Assembly: GCA_031285685.1 (NCBI GenBank)
Contig: JAITVS010000236.1
Coordinates: 1-36,203 of the forward strand
Source: Tannerella sp.
Lineage (GTDB): Bacteria > Bacteroidota > Bacteroidia > Bacteroidales > Tannerellaceae
DNA length: 36,203 bases
Reading direction: 5' to 3'
Shown here: piece after piece, positions 6,983-15,387 of the stretch
How positions within the stretch are numbered: position 1 is the stretch's first letter
Layout of the letters: each line of letters begins with the position of its first letter
The notes under the pieces: generated by a model
What the model was told of the DNA's origin: nothing
The model's database searches: none
What the model saw: only the letters and a program-made list of their open reading frames with translations
Made by a program: the position numbers and the translations under genes

Positions 6983-9205
6983 ATGAAGACAAATCATTCT
7001 AATAATTTTTTCACTGAAGAAGAAAAAAAAATATTCTGCTCGAAATACAGGGAATTACTTAAAGCGCTTTCCGAAAGTCTCGAAAAAGATGACGCACCCA
7101 AAATACGACAGTTACTGAAACCTGTCGTTGCGATAGAATGTTACGGCCGCGACCGGAACGGAATAAACGGACTGATACGCAATATTGAAACAGCGCTTAT
7201 AGCGACAAAAGATATCGGATTGAAACGTACATCGGTACTCGCGCTTATTTTATACCGCCCTGTCCTGAAAAAGGCGGTCTCGATCGAAGAAGTTGAAAAA
7301 ACATTCAATTCCGACGTATCGCTTATGATAAACCGGCTACTTAAAACATCCGATCTTTATGCCCGGAACACAGCGGTCAATTCGGAAAATTTTCACCATT
7401 TACTATTCTCCTTTGCCGAAGACGTACGTGTTATACTTATTATGATTGCCGACCGTTTGTGCATGATGCGTATGGGAAAGGAAATCATAGAAGAAAAAGA
7501 CCGGATTCGCCTTGCAACCGAGGCTTCCTATCTTTATGCACCGCTGGCCCATCGTCTCGGACTATACAAAATCAAAAGCGAGCTGGAAGACTTATCCCTT
7601 AAATATTTAGATCCCAAGCAATATTATTACATAAAGGATAAGCTAAATGAGACAAAGCGTTCGCGTGACGAATATATAGACAACTTCATCGACCCTGTCA
7701 AGAAAAAATTGGAAGAGACCGGATTGAAATTTGAAATCAAAGGAAGAACCAAATCCATTCATTCGATCAATAACAAAATTAAAAAGCAAAAAGTTGATTT
7801 TGAAGGAATTTATGACCTCTTCGCCATACGAATCGTACTCGATTCTCCGAGAGAAAAAGAACGTTCCGACTGTTGGCAGGCATTCTCTATCATCACCGAT
7901 ATGTACCAGCCTAATCCGAAGCGTATGCGCGACTGGCTGTCCGTTCCAAAAAATAACGGTTATGAAAGCCTGCACATTACGGTGTTGGGTCCGCAAAAAC
8001 GCTGGGTAGAAGTACAGATACGCACGCAGCGAATGGATGAAATTGCGGAAAAAGGTCTTGCCGCACACTGGAAATACAAAGGGGGACAGGAAGAACACGG
8101 GCTGGACGAATTTCTCTCGGATGTACGCGCCGTACTTGAGGTGCAGGGCTCTACACCAATGGACCTGATGAAAGAATTCAAGATGGAACTTTATCAGGAT
8201 GAAATTTATGTGTTTACCCCAACCGGAGACCTCATCAAACTGGGCAAAGGAGCAACGGTACTTGATTTTGCCTTTGCCATTCATTCAAAAATCGGAAGCC
8301 GTTGCATCTCGGGAAAAGTAAACGGGAAGAATGTTCCGATAAAATATGTTCTCAACAACGGTGACACCATAGAAGTCGTAACGTCGCCCACACAAACCCC
8401 CAAACGCGACTGGCTGTCCTTTGTCGCCACATCAAAAGCCCGTTCGAAAATAAAACAGGCACTCCGTGAAGAATACGCAAAAAGCGCGGACCTTGCCAAA
8501 GAACAGCTTCAACGTCGCATAAAGAACCGCAAAGTTGATATAGAAGAGGCAGTACTCATGCGGTATATAAAGAAAAAAGGATATAAGACCGTAACCGATT
8601 TCTACATAGATATTGCAGAAGAAAAGCTCGACATCAATACCGTGATCGACGAATGTGTCGAACGGGAAAACAAAGAAAAGGAACTGTCTGAACATGCGGA
8701 CATACGCAGCGCTGAGGAGTATGTAGCCAATATAGAAGCGAAAGAAATGTCCACCCATCAGGACATACTGATGATCGACAAAAACCTGACCGGCATCGAT
8801 TACAAACTTGCGAAATGTTGCAACCCGATATACGGAGATCCCGTGTTCGGCTTCGTATCCACTCAGGGTATCAAAATACACCGGATGGACTGTCCCAATG
8901 CCCCGGAAATGCGCAGTCGCTTCGGGTATCGCATAATACCTGCGGAATGGAGCGGAAAGGGCACCAGCGGATATACGGTTATGTTACGCATCATAGGCAA
9001 TGACGACATCAGTATTGTAACAAACATCACTTCCGTAATCAGCAAGGAAAACCGTGTTTCCTTACGCTCAATTAATATTGACTCTGTGGACGGACTCTTT
9101 CAGGGTACATTTACAATCATTATTCCGGATACATCATCACTCACCTTATTAAAAAAGAAAATTCAAGGTGTAAGAGGGGTGAAAAGTGTAAGCAGGCTAA
9201 ACTGA
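6983..9205 (+). CDS. relA: RelA/SpoT-family (p)ppGpp synthetase with degenerate hydrolase domain
   Basis: A 740-residue long RSH protein. Order of parts: N-terminal HD-like region (about 30-200), synthetase domain (about 245-365, with GRTKSIHSI, FEGIYDLFAIRI, NNGYESLH and EVQIRT), TGS domain (about 405-467), zinc-finger-type segment with C612, C613, H633 and C637, and a C-terminal ACT domain (about 660-740). In the hydrolase region the family's LLHDVVEDT is replaced by ALILYRPVLKK (about 87-97), and ADRLHNMRT by ADRLCMMRM. The metal-binding HD pair is therefore lost, and the protein should make but not degrade (p)ppGpp. By family knowledge it acts at the ribosome in the stringent response. 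It is expected to work with a second, bifunctional RSH elsewhere in the genome. Confidence 0.93.
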   Translation: MKTNHSNNFFTEEEKKIFCSKYRELLKALSESLEKDDAPKIRQLLKPVVAIECYGRDRNGINGLIRNIETALIATKDIGLKRTSVLALILYRPVLKKAVSIEEVEKTFNSDVSLMINRLLKTSDLYARNTAVNSENFHHLLFSFAEDVRVILIMIADRLCMMRMGKEIIEEKDRIRLATEASYLYAPLAHRLGLYKIKSELEDLSLKYLDPKQYYYIKDKLNETKRSRDEYIDNFIDPVKKKLEETGLKFEIKGRTKSIHSINNKIKKQKVDFEGIYDLFAIRIVLDSPREKERSDCWQAFSIITDMYQPNPKRMRDWLSVPKNNGYESLHITVLGPQKRWVEVQIRTQRMDEIAEKGLAAHWKYKGGQEEHGLDEFLSDVRAVLEVQGSTPMDLMKEFKMELYQDEIYVFTPTGDLIKLGKGATVLDFAFAIHSKIGSRCISGKVNGKNVPIKYVLNNGDTIEVVTSPTQTPKRDWLSFVATSKARSKIKQALREEYAKSADLAKEQLQRRIKNRKVDIEEAVLMRYIKKKGYKTVTDFYIDIAEEKLDINTVIDECVERENKEKELSEHADIRSAEEYVANIEAKEMSTHQDILMIDKNLTGIDYKLAKCCNPIYGDPVFGFVSTQGIKIHRMDCPNAPEMRSRFGYRIIPAEWSGKGTSGYTVMLRIIGNDDISIVTNITSVISKENRVSLRSINIDSVDGLFQGTFTIIIPDTSSLTLLKKKIQGVRGVKSVSRLN

Positions 9206-9219
9206 TCGGATCAAAAAAA

Positions 9220-9255
9220 TGAATCCCGGGGATCATCTTATCCGGCCGGGATTCA
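9220..9255. terminator. Bidirectional terminator between RSH gene and cca
   Basis: TGAATCCCGG (9220-9229) and CCGGGATTCA (9246-9255) form a 10-bp perfect stem with a 16-nt loop. Read on the minus strand it is followed directly by seven Ts, which makes it a strong terminator for cca transcripts. On the plus strand, 14 nt after the RSH stop, the T-tract is set off by several bases and is weaker. Confidence 0.7.
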
Positions 9256-9281
9256 TCCACCTCATTTTTAGTACTTTTGTT

Positions 9282-9431
9282 TTATTTTGTCACTTTTGCT
9301 GTCCAATCCTTACCGTTTGTAATAATCAACATTCCTTTCGGATATGCTGATGTTTCCTTAACAATCAAATCCGTATCTTTTATAAATTTATTTGACAGAT
9401 TTAGTTTTAATACTACATTATAATGATGCAG
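9282..9431 (-). pseudogene. Possible gene remnant (49 codons, no start)
   Basis: On the minus strand an open frame of 49 codons ends in TAA at 9282. It reads like a real protein C-terminus, for example DTDLIVKETSAYPKGMLII followed by TNGKDWTAKVTK. It is bounded upstream by a TGA at 9432-9434 and has no start codon before an internal Met. It may be the decayed 3' end of a lost gene. No family is recognised, and chance cannot be excluded. Confidence 0.3.
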
Positions 9432-9475
9432 TCAAAACTATAAACGTTGCACGAAGAGAGTTATTTTAAATAAAT

Positions 9476-10909
9476 TTATTTTTTATTTTCTTTAAGCCCC
9501 ATTTCCGCCGCTTTCCGGTACATAAATTTGACAGCAGCTTCGTACTCATTAGGAATGACACCGTCAAGTATTGCATTTTTGATAGCTTCCTTCAGTACAC
9601 CAACAGGCTGTGAAGGAGGTAAACCGAAAGTGTCCATGATTTCTTCACCCGAAACCGGAGGTTGAAAATTGCGGATACGGTCTTTTTCCTCTATATCAAC
9701 CATTTTTTCCCGTACAATACGGAAATTTTCAATAAAACGACGAACCTTTGCCGGATTCTTGCTCGTAATATCTGCTTCGCAAAGTTTCATCAGATCGTCG
9801 ATATCATCTCCCGCATCGAATAACAAACGGCGCACGGCCGAATCCGTAACTTCCTCATCAGCCAGATTGATCGGACGCATATGCAGGGCTACCATCTTTT
9901 GAACATACTTCATCTTTTCATTCATCGGCAGTTTCATCCTGCGGAACATACCGGGTATCATTTTTTCCCCGATAAAATTATGATTATGAAAAGTCCATCC
10001 GAGCCGTTTATCAAAACGTTTAGTCACCGGCTTGGCTATATCATGAAGAAGCGCACTCCACCGAAGCCATAAATTATCCGATGTCTTGCTCAGACGATCC
10101 AGCACCATCAATGTGTGTGCAAAATTATCCTTATGCCCGATACCATCTTTAGTTTCAACCCCCTTCAAAGCACACAGTTCCGGAAATATAATTTCAAGAA
10201 GTCCCGAACGGTCCAATAATTCAAAACCGACGGAAGGTTTGGGTGACAAAATAATTTTATTCAGCTCGTCGACAATTCTTTCTTTCGAAATAATCTCAAT
10301 GCGATCCTTATTCCTCTCAATGGCATCAAACGTATCCGGATCAATAAAAAAACCAAGCTGTGACGCAAAACGAACCGCACGCATCATACGTAACGGATCA
10401 TCGCCGAATGTCACATCCGGATCCAGGGGAGTAACGATACGCAGGTTTTCCAGATCATCAAGTCCGCAAAAAGGATCTACCAGTTCCCCGTATCGGTTTT
10501 TATTAAGACACAAGGCTAATGCATTGATTGTAAAATCCCTCCGGTTCTGATCATCTTCCAGTGTTCCGTCCTCAACGATCGGTTTACGGCTGTCCCGGCT
10601 GTATGATTCGCGTCGCGCACCGACAAATTCGATATCCCAGCCTTTATATTTAATCTGTGCCGTACCAAAATTTTTAAAAACGGACAAATTTGACTCCCGG
10701 CCTGTTTTTTTTGCCACGGCCTTAGCCAGTTCAATCCCGCTTCCGACCGTTACGATATCAATATCTTTCGACGGACGCCGGAGGAATAGATCACGCACAT
10801 AACCTCCTATTACATAAGTCTCCAAACCCAAACGATCTGCAATTTCCGAAATCATAAAAAACGGTTCCCCGTTCAGATGCGACGAGATATCTTCTGCGCT
10901 GTAATACAT
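9476..10909 (-). CDS. cca: CCA tRNA nucleotidyltransferase with HD domain
   Basis: This 477-residue enzyme adds or repairs the 3' CCA of tRNA using CTP and ATP. The nucleotidyltransferase head has GGYVRD (35-40) and the catalytic DID (49-51). RRDFTINAL (about 123-131) and the [13 protein letters not shown] block (about 170-182) belong to the class II poly(A) polymerase/CCA head and neck. A C-terminal HD domain is present (H265, LLHD at 287-290, H308/H310), as in many bacterial CCA enzymes, where it gives phosphohydrolase activity. ATG 10909 follows the promoter at 10935-10965 with a leader of about 20 nt. Divergent from the lipoprotein gene at 11150. Its transcript probably ends at the hairpin near 9255. 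Confidence 0.94.
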   Translation of the reverse strand: MYYSAEDISSHLNGEPFFMISEIADRLGLETYVIGGYVRDLFLRRPSKDIDIVTVGSGIELAKAVAKKTGRESNLSVFKNFGTAQIKYKGWDIEFVGARRESYSRDSRKPIVEDGTLEDDQNRRDFTINALALCLNKNRYGELVDPFCGLDDLENLRIVTPLDPDVTFGDDPLRMMRAVRFASQLGFFIDPDTFDAIERNKDRIEIISKERIVDELNKIILSPKPSVGFELLDRSGLLEIIFPELCALKGVETKDGIGHKDNFAHTLMVLDRLSKTSDNLWLRWSALLHDIAKPVTKRFDKRLGWTFHNHNFIGEKMIPGMFRRMKLPMNEKMKYVQKMVALHMRPINLADEEVTDSAVRRLLFDAGDDIDDLMKLCEADITSKNPAKVRRFIENFRIVREKMVDIEEKDRIRNFQPPVSGEEIMDTFGLPPSQPVGVLKEAIKNAILDGVIPNEYEAAVKFMYRKAAEMGLKENKK

Positions 10910-10934
10910 TCTATCAATTTAATTTAAAGGATTG

Positions 10935-10965
10935 CAAATGTAGCGTAAGTCAATCGAAATGCAAA
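10935..10965 (-). promoter_or_regulatory. Promoter of cca
   Basis: On the minus strand, TTTG (10965-10962), 19 nt, TACATTTG (10942-10935). The sequence around the -7 box (ACTTACGCTACATTTGCAA) belongs to the same family as the other three extended promoters here. A 12-bp palindrome AAAACCGGTTTT (10968-10979) lies just upstream of the -33 element. Confidence 0.75.
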
Positions 10966-11059
10966 ATAAAACCGGTTTTGTTTTTTCCGGAACACAGTCT
11001 GCACACTGTTCTCGATAGATCTGTTGCGTATTTTTTATCTTTTATCAAAACAGAAGACA

Positions 11060-11129
11060 GGCTGCGTTTCGGCAGCATAAAATAAGCAAACTCATTTTGT
11101 ATTGCTCTCAACTTGCACTATCTTTGCAA
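11060..11129 (+). promoter_or_regulatory. Promoter of the 11150 lipoprotein gene, in a 70-nt repeated element
   Basis: TTTG (11096-11099), 19 nt, TATCTTTG (11119-11126) is a full Bacteroidota promoter. The whole stretch from GGCTGCGTTTCGGCA to CTTTGCAA recurs in front of ung on the other strand (28851-28918), with three substitutions and a 2-nt gap by eye. The conserved spacer is TATTGCTCTCAACTTGCAC. Confidence 0.8.
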
Positions 11130-11149
11130 TTATTTTAGAAAGTAAAACT

Positions 11150-12007
11150 ATGTACAAACAATTAATAATAGCTATCGCCGCATTTGTATGCCTTGCAGGT
11201 TGCGGAAAAGGAAAAGAGGCTCAGAAAGTACTGAACGAAGCCAAATCCATGTACGAAAACAAACAATTCATTGCCGCCAAAAGCGCCATTGATTCGATCA
11301 ATATTTTTTTCCCGCGCGAAATAGAGGTGCGTAAAGAGGCGCTCACCTTAATGCGTCTTGTAGAGAAAGGAGAATGCGAACAAAACATAGCCTATTGCGA
11401 CAGTCTTCTTCCTATCCGCATCGGTGAACTGGACGACTTGAAAAAAGGGTTTATATTCGAAAAGGATACCGCTTATGATGAAACAGGTAATTATATCTGG
11501 AATACGATGACCGTAGAACGCAATGTGGAGCGCAGCTATATCCGTTGCGGAGTAAACGAAGAGGGAGAAATGTATATGGCAAGCGTATATTTCGGTAGTT
11601 CCCCGATTGAACATACAGGACTCAAATTATCCGTAAAAGACGGAACTTTTGCCGAGACGCCCTCCATTCCCTATGACGGAGGAGTAAACTATCGCTTCAA
11701 GGATATGGGTAATACAACCGAAGTCGTAACATACAAGGGAGAAGACTGTAAAACTGTTGCTAACTTCGTCTCCATCGTTGATCAAAAAGAACGGATAAAG
11801 GCAGAGTATGCCGGAGGAAAACCATATTCGCTTTACCTCTCCGATACAGATAAAAAAGCAATCAAAGCAACTTATGAATTAGCACTTGTATTGAACGAAA
11901 TAAACGCAATGCGGAAAGAAAAAGAAAAATCGGAAAAGAAAATCATGCTTATCGATCACAAGTTTACAAAGAACGAACTTGAAATGAAAACATATCAAAG
12001 ATATTGA
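11150..12007 (+). CDS. Lipoprotein of unknown function
   Basis: A 285-residue protein with a signal peptide and lipobox LAGC (Cys18), so it is exported and lipid-anchored. The start is ATG 11150, not the TTG at 11102, because the promoter at 11096-11126 would overlap the longer form. After the lipobox is a helical segment with heptad-like spacing (KVLNEAKSMYENKQFIAAK), suggesting a TPR-like or coiled-coil start. The middle is beta-rich, and the C-terminus (about 245-275) is highly charged, rich in Lys and Glu, probably a long helix. No family is recognised. Its 3' end overlaps the convergent glycosyltransferase gene by 13 bp. Confidence 0.85.
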   Translation: MYKQLIIAIAAFVCLAGCGKGKEAQKVLNEAKSMYENKQFIAAKSAIDSINIFFPREIEVRKEALTLMRLVEKGECEQNIAYCDSLLPIRIGELDDLKKGFIFEKDTAYDETGNYIWNTMTVERNVERSYIRCGVNEEGEMYMASVYFGSSPIEHTGLKLSVKDGTFAETPSIPYDGGVNYRFKDMGNTTEVVTYKGEDCKTVANFVSIVDQKERIKAEYAGGKPYSLYLSDTDKKAIKATYELALVLNEINAMRKEKEKSEKKIMLIDHKFTKNELEMKTYQRY

Positions 12008-13050
12008 GCAAGCATCGGGTTTAATTCTTCCCAAACGTGATCGACCGTTAACAAATCGAATTTGGACGCAAAATTCAAATTCGGGTTATTTACTTTCTCA
12101 CCGGAAATATCAGCAAGCTCAATTCCCCGATAACGTTCGCACATACCCGGAAGCCAACGGCGTTTGCTGACAGATGGCGGGTAAATAGCAAAAGAAGGTA
12201 TACGGAAAGCCTGGGATATATGACGCGGCCCTCCCTCATTGCCAAAGAAAAAATCCGAAAGGCTTATCAATGCAGCCAATTCTCTCAAATTATCCGCCCG
12301 CACATTCGTATGTACCTGTGGATGATGATTCATGCAACAGTACAGTTGAACGGCAAGTTCCTCTTCCGTTACGCCTGCAAAGTTAAAAATCAACTGCGCA
12401 TCGTAATGTTCTATGATTCGTTCCAGCACTTGTCGCATTTTTTCCACATTCCAATTTTTATGCGGAATACGAGTCGCAACGGCACAAACAATCACCGGCT
12501 TGGAAAAGTTGATACCGGCATTTTCCATTTTAACACGAAAAGCAGCCCGCTCTTCCGGTGTAACAAACAAAGTAAAATTCGGCTCATAAGTCATTTGGAA
12601 CCTTTTCTCCAGCGGACGAAGCAAGGACAAAAGGCAACTTACCTGATCACTGTCGACCGACAGCATCACCCGATAATTATGCAGAAACAGATTGTAGCTT
12701 TTTTTCCATCCTATACGATAGGGGGTTCGTATAGAAAAAAGAGAAAACCAAAGCGTTTTAACCGTCGCACGAGTATCCACAATTAAATCGTATCTAGCGG
12801 AACACATTATATGCCAGACTTTTTTAAGATAGATACTCCAATGTCCCATTTCATCCTTTGTAAAAGAAATAATCCGGTCGACATCCGGGTGATTTTCAAA
12901 CAATGGCGCTATTTCCGCATTGAGGACATAATCGATGGTTGCAGTGGGAAATGATCTACGAAGCGAAGTACAAATGACACCAGAGAGTACCGCATCACCA
13001 ACCCTCCTGAACCGCAATACAATAATTCGGTGTACCAGTTTTTTTTTCAT
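11995..13050 (-). CDS. Glycosyltransferase family 9 (heptosyltransferase-like)
   Basis: A 351-residue GT-B fold transferase of the ADP-heptose:LPS heptosyltransferase family. The N-terminus IIVLRFRRVGDAVLS is the family's RxxxGDxxL acceptor-side signature. The C-terminal donor-binding block is FFFGNEGGPRHISQA near residue 270, where relatives have GNDSGPxHLA. It should act at the inner membrane or cytoplasm in lipooligosaccharide core or other glycolipid assembly; the sugar cannot be named from sequence. No other envelope-sugar genes are adjacent. It overlaps the lipoprotein gene by 13 bp tail to tail. The -7 candidate at 13055-13062 is so close to ATG 13050 that the message would be almost leaderless. 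Confidence 0.9.
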   Translation of the reverse strand: MKKKLVHRIIVLRFRRVGDAVLSGVICTSLRRSFPTATIDYVLNAEIAPLFENHPDVDRIISFTKDEMGHWSIYLKKVWHIMCSARYDLIVDTRATVKTLWFSLFSIRTPYRIGWKKSYNLFLHNYRVMLSVDSDQVSCLLSLLRPLEKRFQMTYEPNFTLFVTPEERAAFRVKMENAGINFSKPVIVCAVATRIPHKNWNVEKMRQVLERIIEHYDAQLIFNFAGVTEEELAVQLYCCMNHHPQVHTNVRADNLRELAALISLSDFFFGNEGGPRHISQAFRIPSFAIYPPSVSKRRWLPGMCERYRGIELADISGEKVNNPNLNFASKFDLLTVDHVWEELNPMLAQYL

Positions 13051-13054
13051 ACCG

Positions 13055-13062
13055 CAAATGTA
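13055..13062 (-). promoter_or_regulatory. -7 box very close to the glycosyltransferase start
   Basis: TACATTTG on the minus strand ends 4 nt before the ATG at 13050. With the usual distance from -7 box to start site, transcription would begin at or beside the start codon. The -33 match (GTTG near 13083) is weak. Confidence 0.4.
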
Positions 13063-13160
13063 TATGATACTTTCCGTATATCCAACTATTTTTCGTATTT
13101 TTTAAGTGTGAAAAATAAAACGGCTAATCACACAGTACTCGCAGTGCTATAATTCATATT

Positions 13161-13187
13161 TTTCAACTTTCAACTTTCAACTTTCAA
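13161..13187 (+). repeat. Heptamer tandem repeat TTTCAAC in the glyQS promoter
   Basis: Three full copies of TTTCAAC (13161-13181) and a partial fourth (TTTCAA, 13182-13187). The third copy supplies the TTTC at the -33 position. Confidence 0.85.
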
Positions 13188-13205
13188 TTAATTATCCTAT
13201 CTTTG
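13175..13205 (+). promoter_or_regulatory. Promoter of the glyQS-FKBP operon
   Basis: TTTC (13175-13178), 19 nt, TATCTTTG (13198-13205). The -33 element differs from TTTG by one base. ATG 13233 lies 27 nt after the -7 box. Confidence 0.6.
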
Positions 13206-13232
13206 CCCCGTTTGAAAAAATAAAAAAGTCTT

Positions 13233-14777
13233 ATGGCACAACAGGAAGATGTATTTAAAAAATTAGTTTCACACTGCAAAGAGTATGGTTTCGTATTTCC
13301 CTCATCCGAAATATACGACGGATTAGGAGCCGTGTATGACTACGGTCAGAATGGGGTTGAACTGAAGAACAACATAAAAAAATACTGGTGGGACAGTATG
13401 ACCTTGCTGAACGAAAATATTGTGGGTATTGATTCTGCCATTTTCATGCATCCTACGATATGGAAAGCTTCCGGACATGTCGATGCGTTCAATGACCCGT
13501 TGATCGATAACAAAGACAGCAAAAAACGTTACCGTGCCGATGTACTGATTGAAGATTATCTTGCTAAAATCGATGATAAAGTAAACAAAGAAGTTGAAAA
13601 AGCAGCCAAACGTTTTGGTGAAGCATTCGACGAACAACAGTTCCGCACCACGAATTCCCGCGTGCTTGAAAATCAGGCAAAGCGTGATGAGGTGCATACG
13701 CGCTTTGCCAAAGCGCTGAACGATTCCAACCTGGAAGATCTGCGGCAGATCATTATCGACAGCGAAATCGCATGCCCGATCTCCGGAACACGCAACTGGA
13801 CGGATGTACGCCAGTTTAACCTGATGTTTGCAACGGAAATGGGCTCTACGGCCGACGGTGCCATGAAAGTATACCTTCGTCCCGAAACGGCCCAGGGCAT
13901 CTTTGTCAATTTTCTGAATGTGCAAAAAACAGGACGCATGAAAGTTCCTTTCGGTATTGCCCAGATAGGAAAAGCATTCCGTAATGAAATCGTAGCACGC
14001 CAGTTCGTATTCCGTATGCGTGAATTCGAACAGATGGAAATGCAGTTTTTCGTGCGTCCCGGGGAAGAGCTGGAATGGTTCGCCAGATGGAAAGAAATAC
14101 GCATGAAATGGCATCGCGCATTGGGTTTAGGCGACCGGAAATACCGGTACCACGACCATGATAAACTGGCGCATTATGCAAATGCGGCTACCGACATTGA
14201 ATTTGAAATGCCGTTCGGATTCAAGGAAGTGGAAGGTATCCACAGCCGTACGGACTTCGACTTATCCCAACATGAAAAGTACTCAGGTAAGAAAATACAG
14301 TATTTTGATCCGGAATTAAATAAAAGTTACGTCCCTTATGTAGTCGAGACCTCCATTGGTGTGGACCGTATGTTCCTCAGTCTGATGGCAGGAGCCTATT
14401 GCGAAGAAACGCTGGAAAGCGGGGAAACGCGTATAGTATTGAAATTACCTCCGGCTTTAGCTCCGGTAAAACTGGCAGTGATGCCTTTGGTGCGCAAAGA
14501 CGGACTTCCGGAGAAAGCGAATGAAATAATGGACATATTGCGTTTCGATTTCCGTTGCCAGTATGATGAAAAAGACTCAATCGGCAAACGCTACCGTCGT
14601 CAGGATGCTATCGGAACACCTTATTGCATCACGATTGATCATGACTCTCTGAACGATCATTGCGTCACCATCCGTTTCCGCGATACGATGGAGCAGGAAC
14701 GCGTTCCTATAGACAAACTGCACGGTATTATTTCCGAAAAGGTAAGCATGCGCAGTATTCTTGAGAAATTAAAATAA
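13233..14777 (+). CDS. glyQS: Glycyl-tRNA synthetase, dimeric (alpha2) class II type
   Basis: This 514-residue enzyme charges tRNA-Gly with glycine using ATP. It is the eukaryote/archaea-like single-chain alpha2 form, not the bacterial alpha2beta2 form. N-terminal block EYGFVFPSSEIYDGLGAVYDYG (about 18-39), catalytic segment RPETAQGIFVNF (about 216-227), motif 2 AFRNEIVARQFVFRMREFEQME (about 250-271), motif 3 ETSIGVDRMFLSLMAG (about 373-388), and a C-terminal anticodon-binding domain (about 405-514). The start ATG follows the promoter at 13175-13205. The FKBP gene follows after 22 nt on the same strand, probably cotranscribed. Confidence 0.96.
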   Translation: MAQQEDVFKKLVSHCKEYGFVFPSSEIYDGLGAVYDYGQNGVELKNNIKKYWWDSMTLLNENIVGIDSAIFMHPTIWKASGHVDAFNDPLIDNKDSKKRYRADVLIEDYLAKIDDKVNKEVEKAAKRFGEAFDEQQFRTTNSRVLENQAKRDEVHTRFAKALNDSNLEDLRQIIIDSEIACPISGTRNWTDVRQFNLMFATEMGSTADGAMKVYLRPETAQGIFVNFLNVQKTGRMKVPFGIAQIGKAFRNEIVARQFVFRMREFEQMEMQFFVRPGEELEWFARWKEIRMKWHRALGLGDRKYRYHDHDKLAHYANAATDIEFEMPFGFKEVEGIHSRTDFDLSQHEKYSGKKIQYFDPELNKSYVPYVVETSIGVDRMFLSLMAGAYCEETLESGETRIVLKLPPALAPVKLAVMPLVRKDGLPEKANEIMDILRFDFRCQYDEKDSIGKRYRRQDAIGTPYCITIDHDSLNDHCVTIRFRDTMEQERVPIDKLHGIISEKVSMRSILEKLK

Positions 14778-14799
14778 ATAAATCAAAAATTCACGTTTA

Positions 14800-15348
14800 A
14801 TGAAAAAATACGGAATCTATCTGATGATGATTGTTACACTATTCAGTGTAACATCCTGTGGCGATGACGATGATAATAACCATCAGGAAGAATGGATGAT
14901 AACCAACCTGGCAGCATTTAATGCAATCAAAACCAATCCCGAATACAAAGAATTAGTATCTCCCGGAAATGAAGGCAGTATCTATTACAAAGTGCTTGAA
15001 GCCGGAACAGGAACAGATACCATACGATATACAAGTACTGTATCCTGTTATTACAAAGGCAGTTTTGTTGCCGGTTATCCCGAATACGACATTGAAAAAG
15101 GCGATGTGTTTGATCAACGGCTATTCAATGATGGCTCTCCGTACACTTTTACACCCAATAGTGTTATAGCCGGTTGGAAAACCGCATTACAGAACATGGT
15201 TAAGGGAGACAAATGGGAGATTTGGGTTCCGTATCAGTTAGGTTATGGGAGATCCGACTACGAAAAATCAGGCGCCGCAGTAATTCCCGGATACTCAACA
15301 CTTGTATTTGAATTAGAAGTCGTAGATGTCAAAGGAGTTGACGATTAA
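14800..15348 (+). CDS. FKBP-type peptidyl-prolyl isomerase lipoprotein
   Basis: A 182-residue lipoprotein with lipobox VTSC (Cys20) and a C-terminal FKBP domain (about 60-178). The FKBP features are VSCYYKGSFV, GDVFDQR, VIAGWKTALQNMVKGDKWEIWVP, LGYGRSD, IPGYSTLVFELEVVDV. It should catalyse proline cis-trans isomerisation and help fold envelope proteins. Directly after the lipid-modified Cys comes GDDDDNN. Acidic runs at this place act as a surface-export signal for lipoproteins in Bacteroidota, so an outward-facing outer-membrane location is plausible. It follows glyQS by 22 nt and ends at a strong hairpin. Confidence 0.92.
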   Translation: MKKYGIYLMMIVTLFSVTSCGDDDDNNHQEEWMITNLAAFNAIKTNPEYKELVSPGNEGSIYYKVLEAGTGTDTIRYTSTVSCYYKGSFVAGYPEYDIEKGDVFDQRLFNDGSPYTFTPNSVIAGWKTALQNMVKGDKWEIWVPYQLGYGRSDYEKSGAAVIPGYSTLVFELEVVDVKGVDD

Positions 15349-15384
15349 AAAATAAAACCGGACTTTTTAGCCCGGTTTTATTTT
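15349..15384. terminator. Bidirectional terminator after the FKBP gene
   Basis: AAAATAAAACCGG (15349-15361) and CCGGTTTTATTTT (15372-15384) form a perfect 13-bp stem with a 10-nt loop. It begins at the FKBP stop and lies 4 nt from the end of the convergent CBM9-like gene. Both strands end in T-rich arms. Confidence 0.85.
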
Positions 15385-15387
15385 AAG

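Noticed and set aside
7643..8284. 213-codon minus-strand frame
   Set aside because: Antisense shadow of the RSH synthetase region, rich in Phe/His/Arg with no recognisable motif.
10968..10979. Palindrome AAAACCGGTTTT near the cca promoter
   Set aside because: A single short palindrome with no second copy; not enough to call an operator.
10994..11009. ACAGT-N6-ACTGT inverted repeat
   Set aside because: Five-base arms can arise by chance in a 240-nt region; no repeat elsewhere was seen.
12220..12786. 188-codon plus-strand frame
   Set aside because: Antisense to the glycosyltransferase gene; basic, low-information sequence.
13323..14114. 263-codon minus-strand frame
   Set aside because: Lies wholly inside glyQS, whose protein matches its family end to end; the antisense frame shows no domain.
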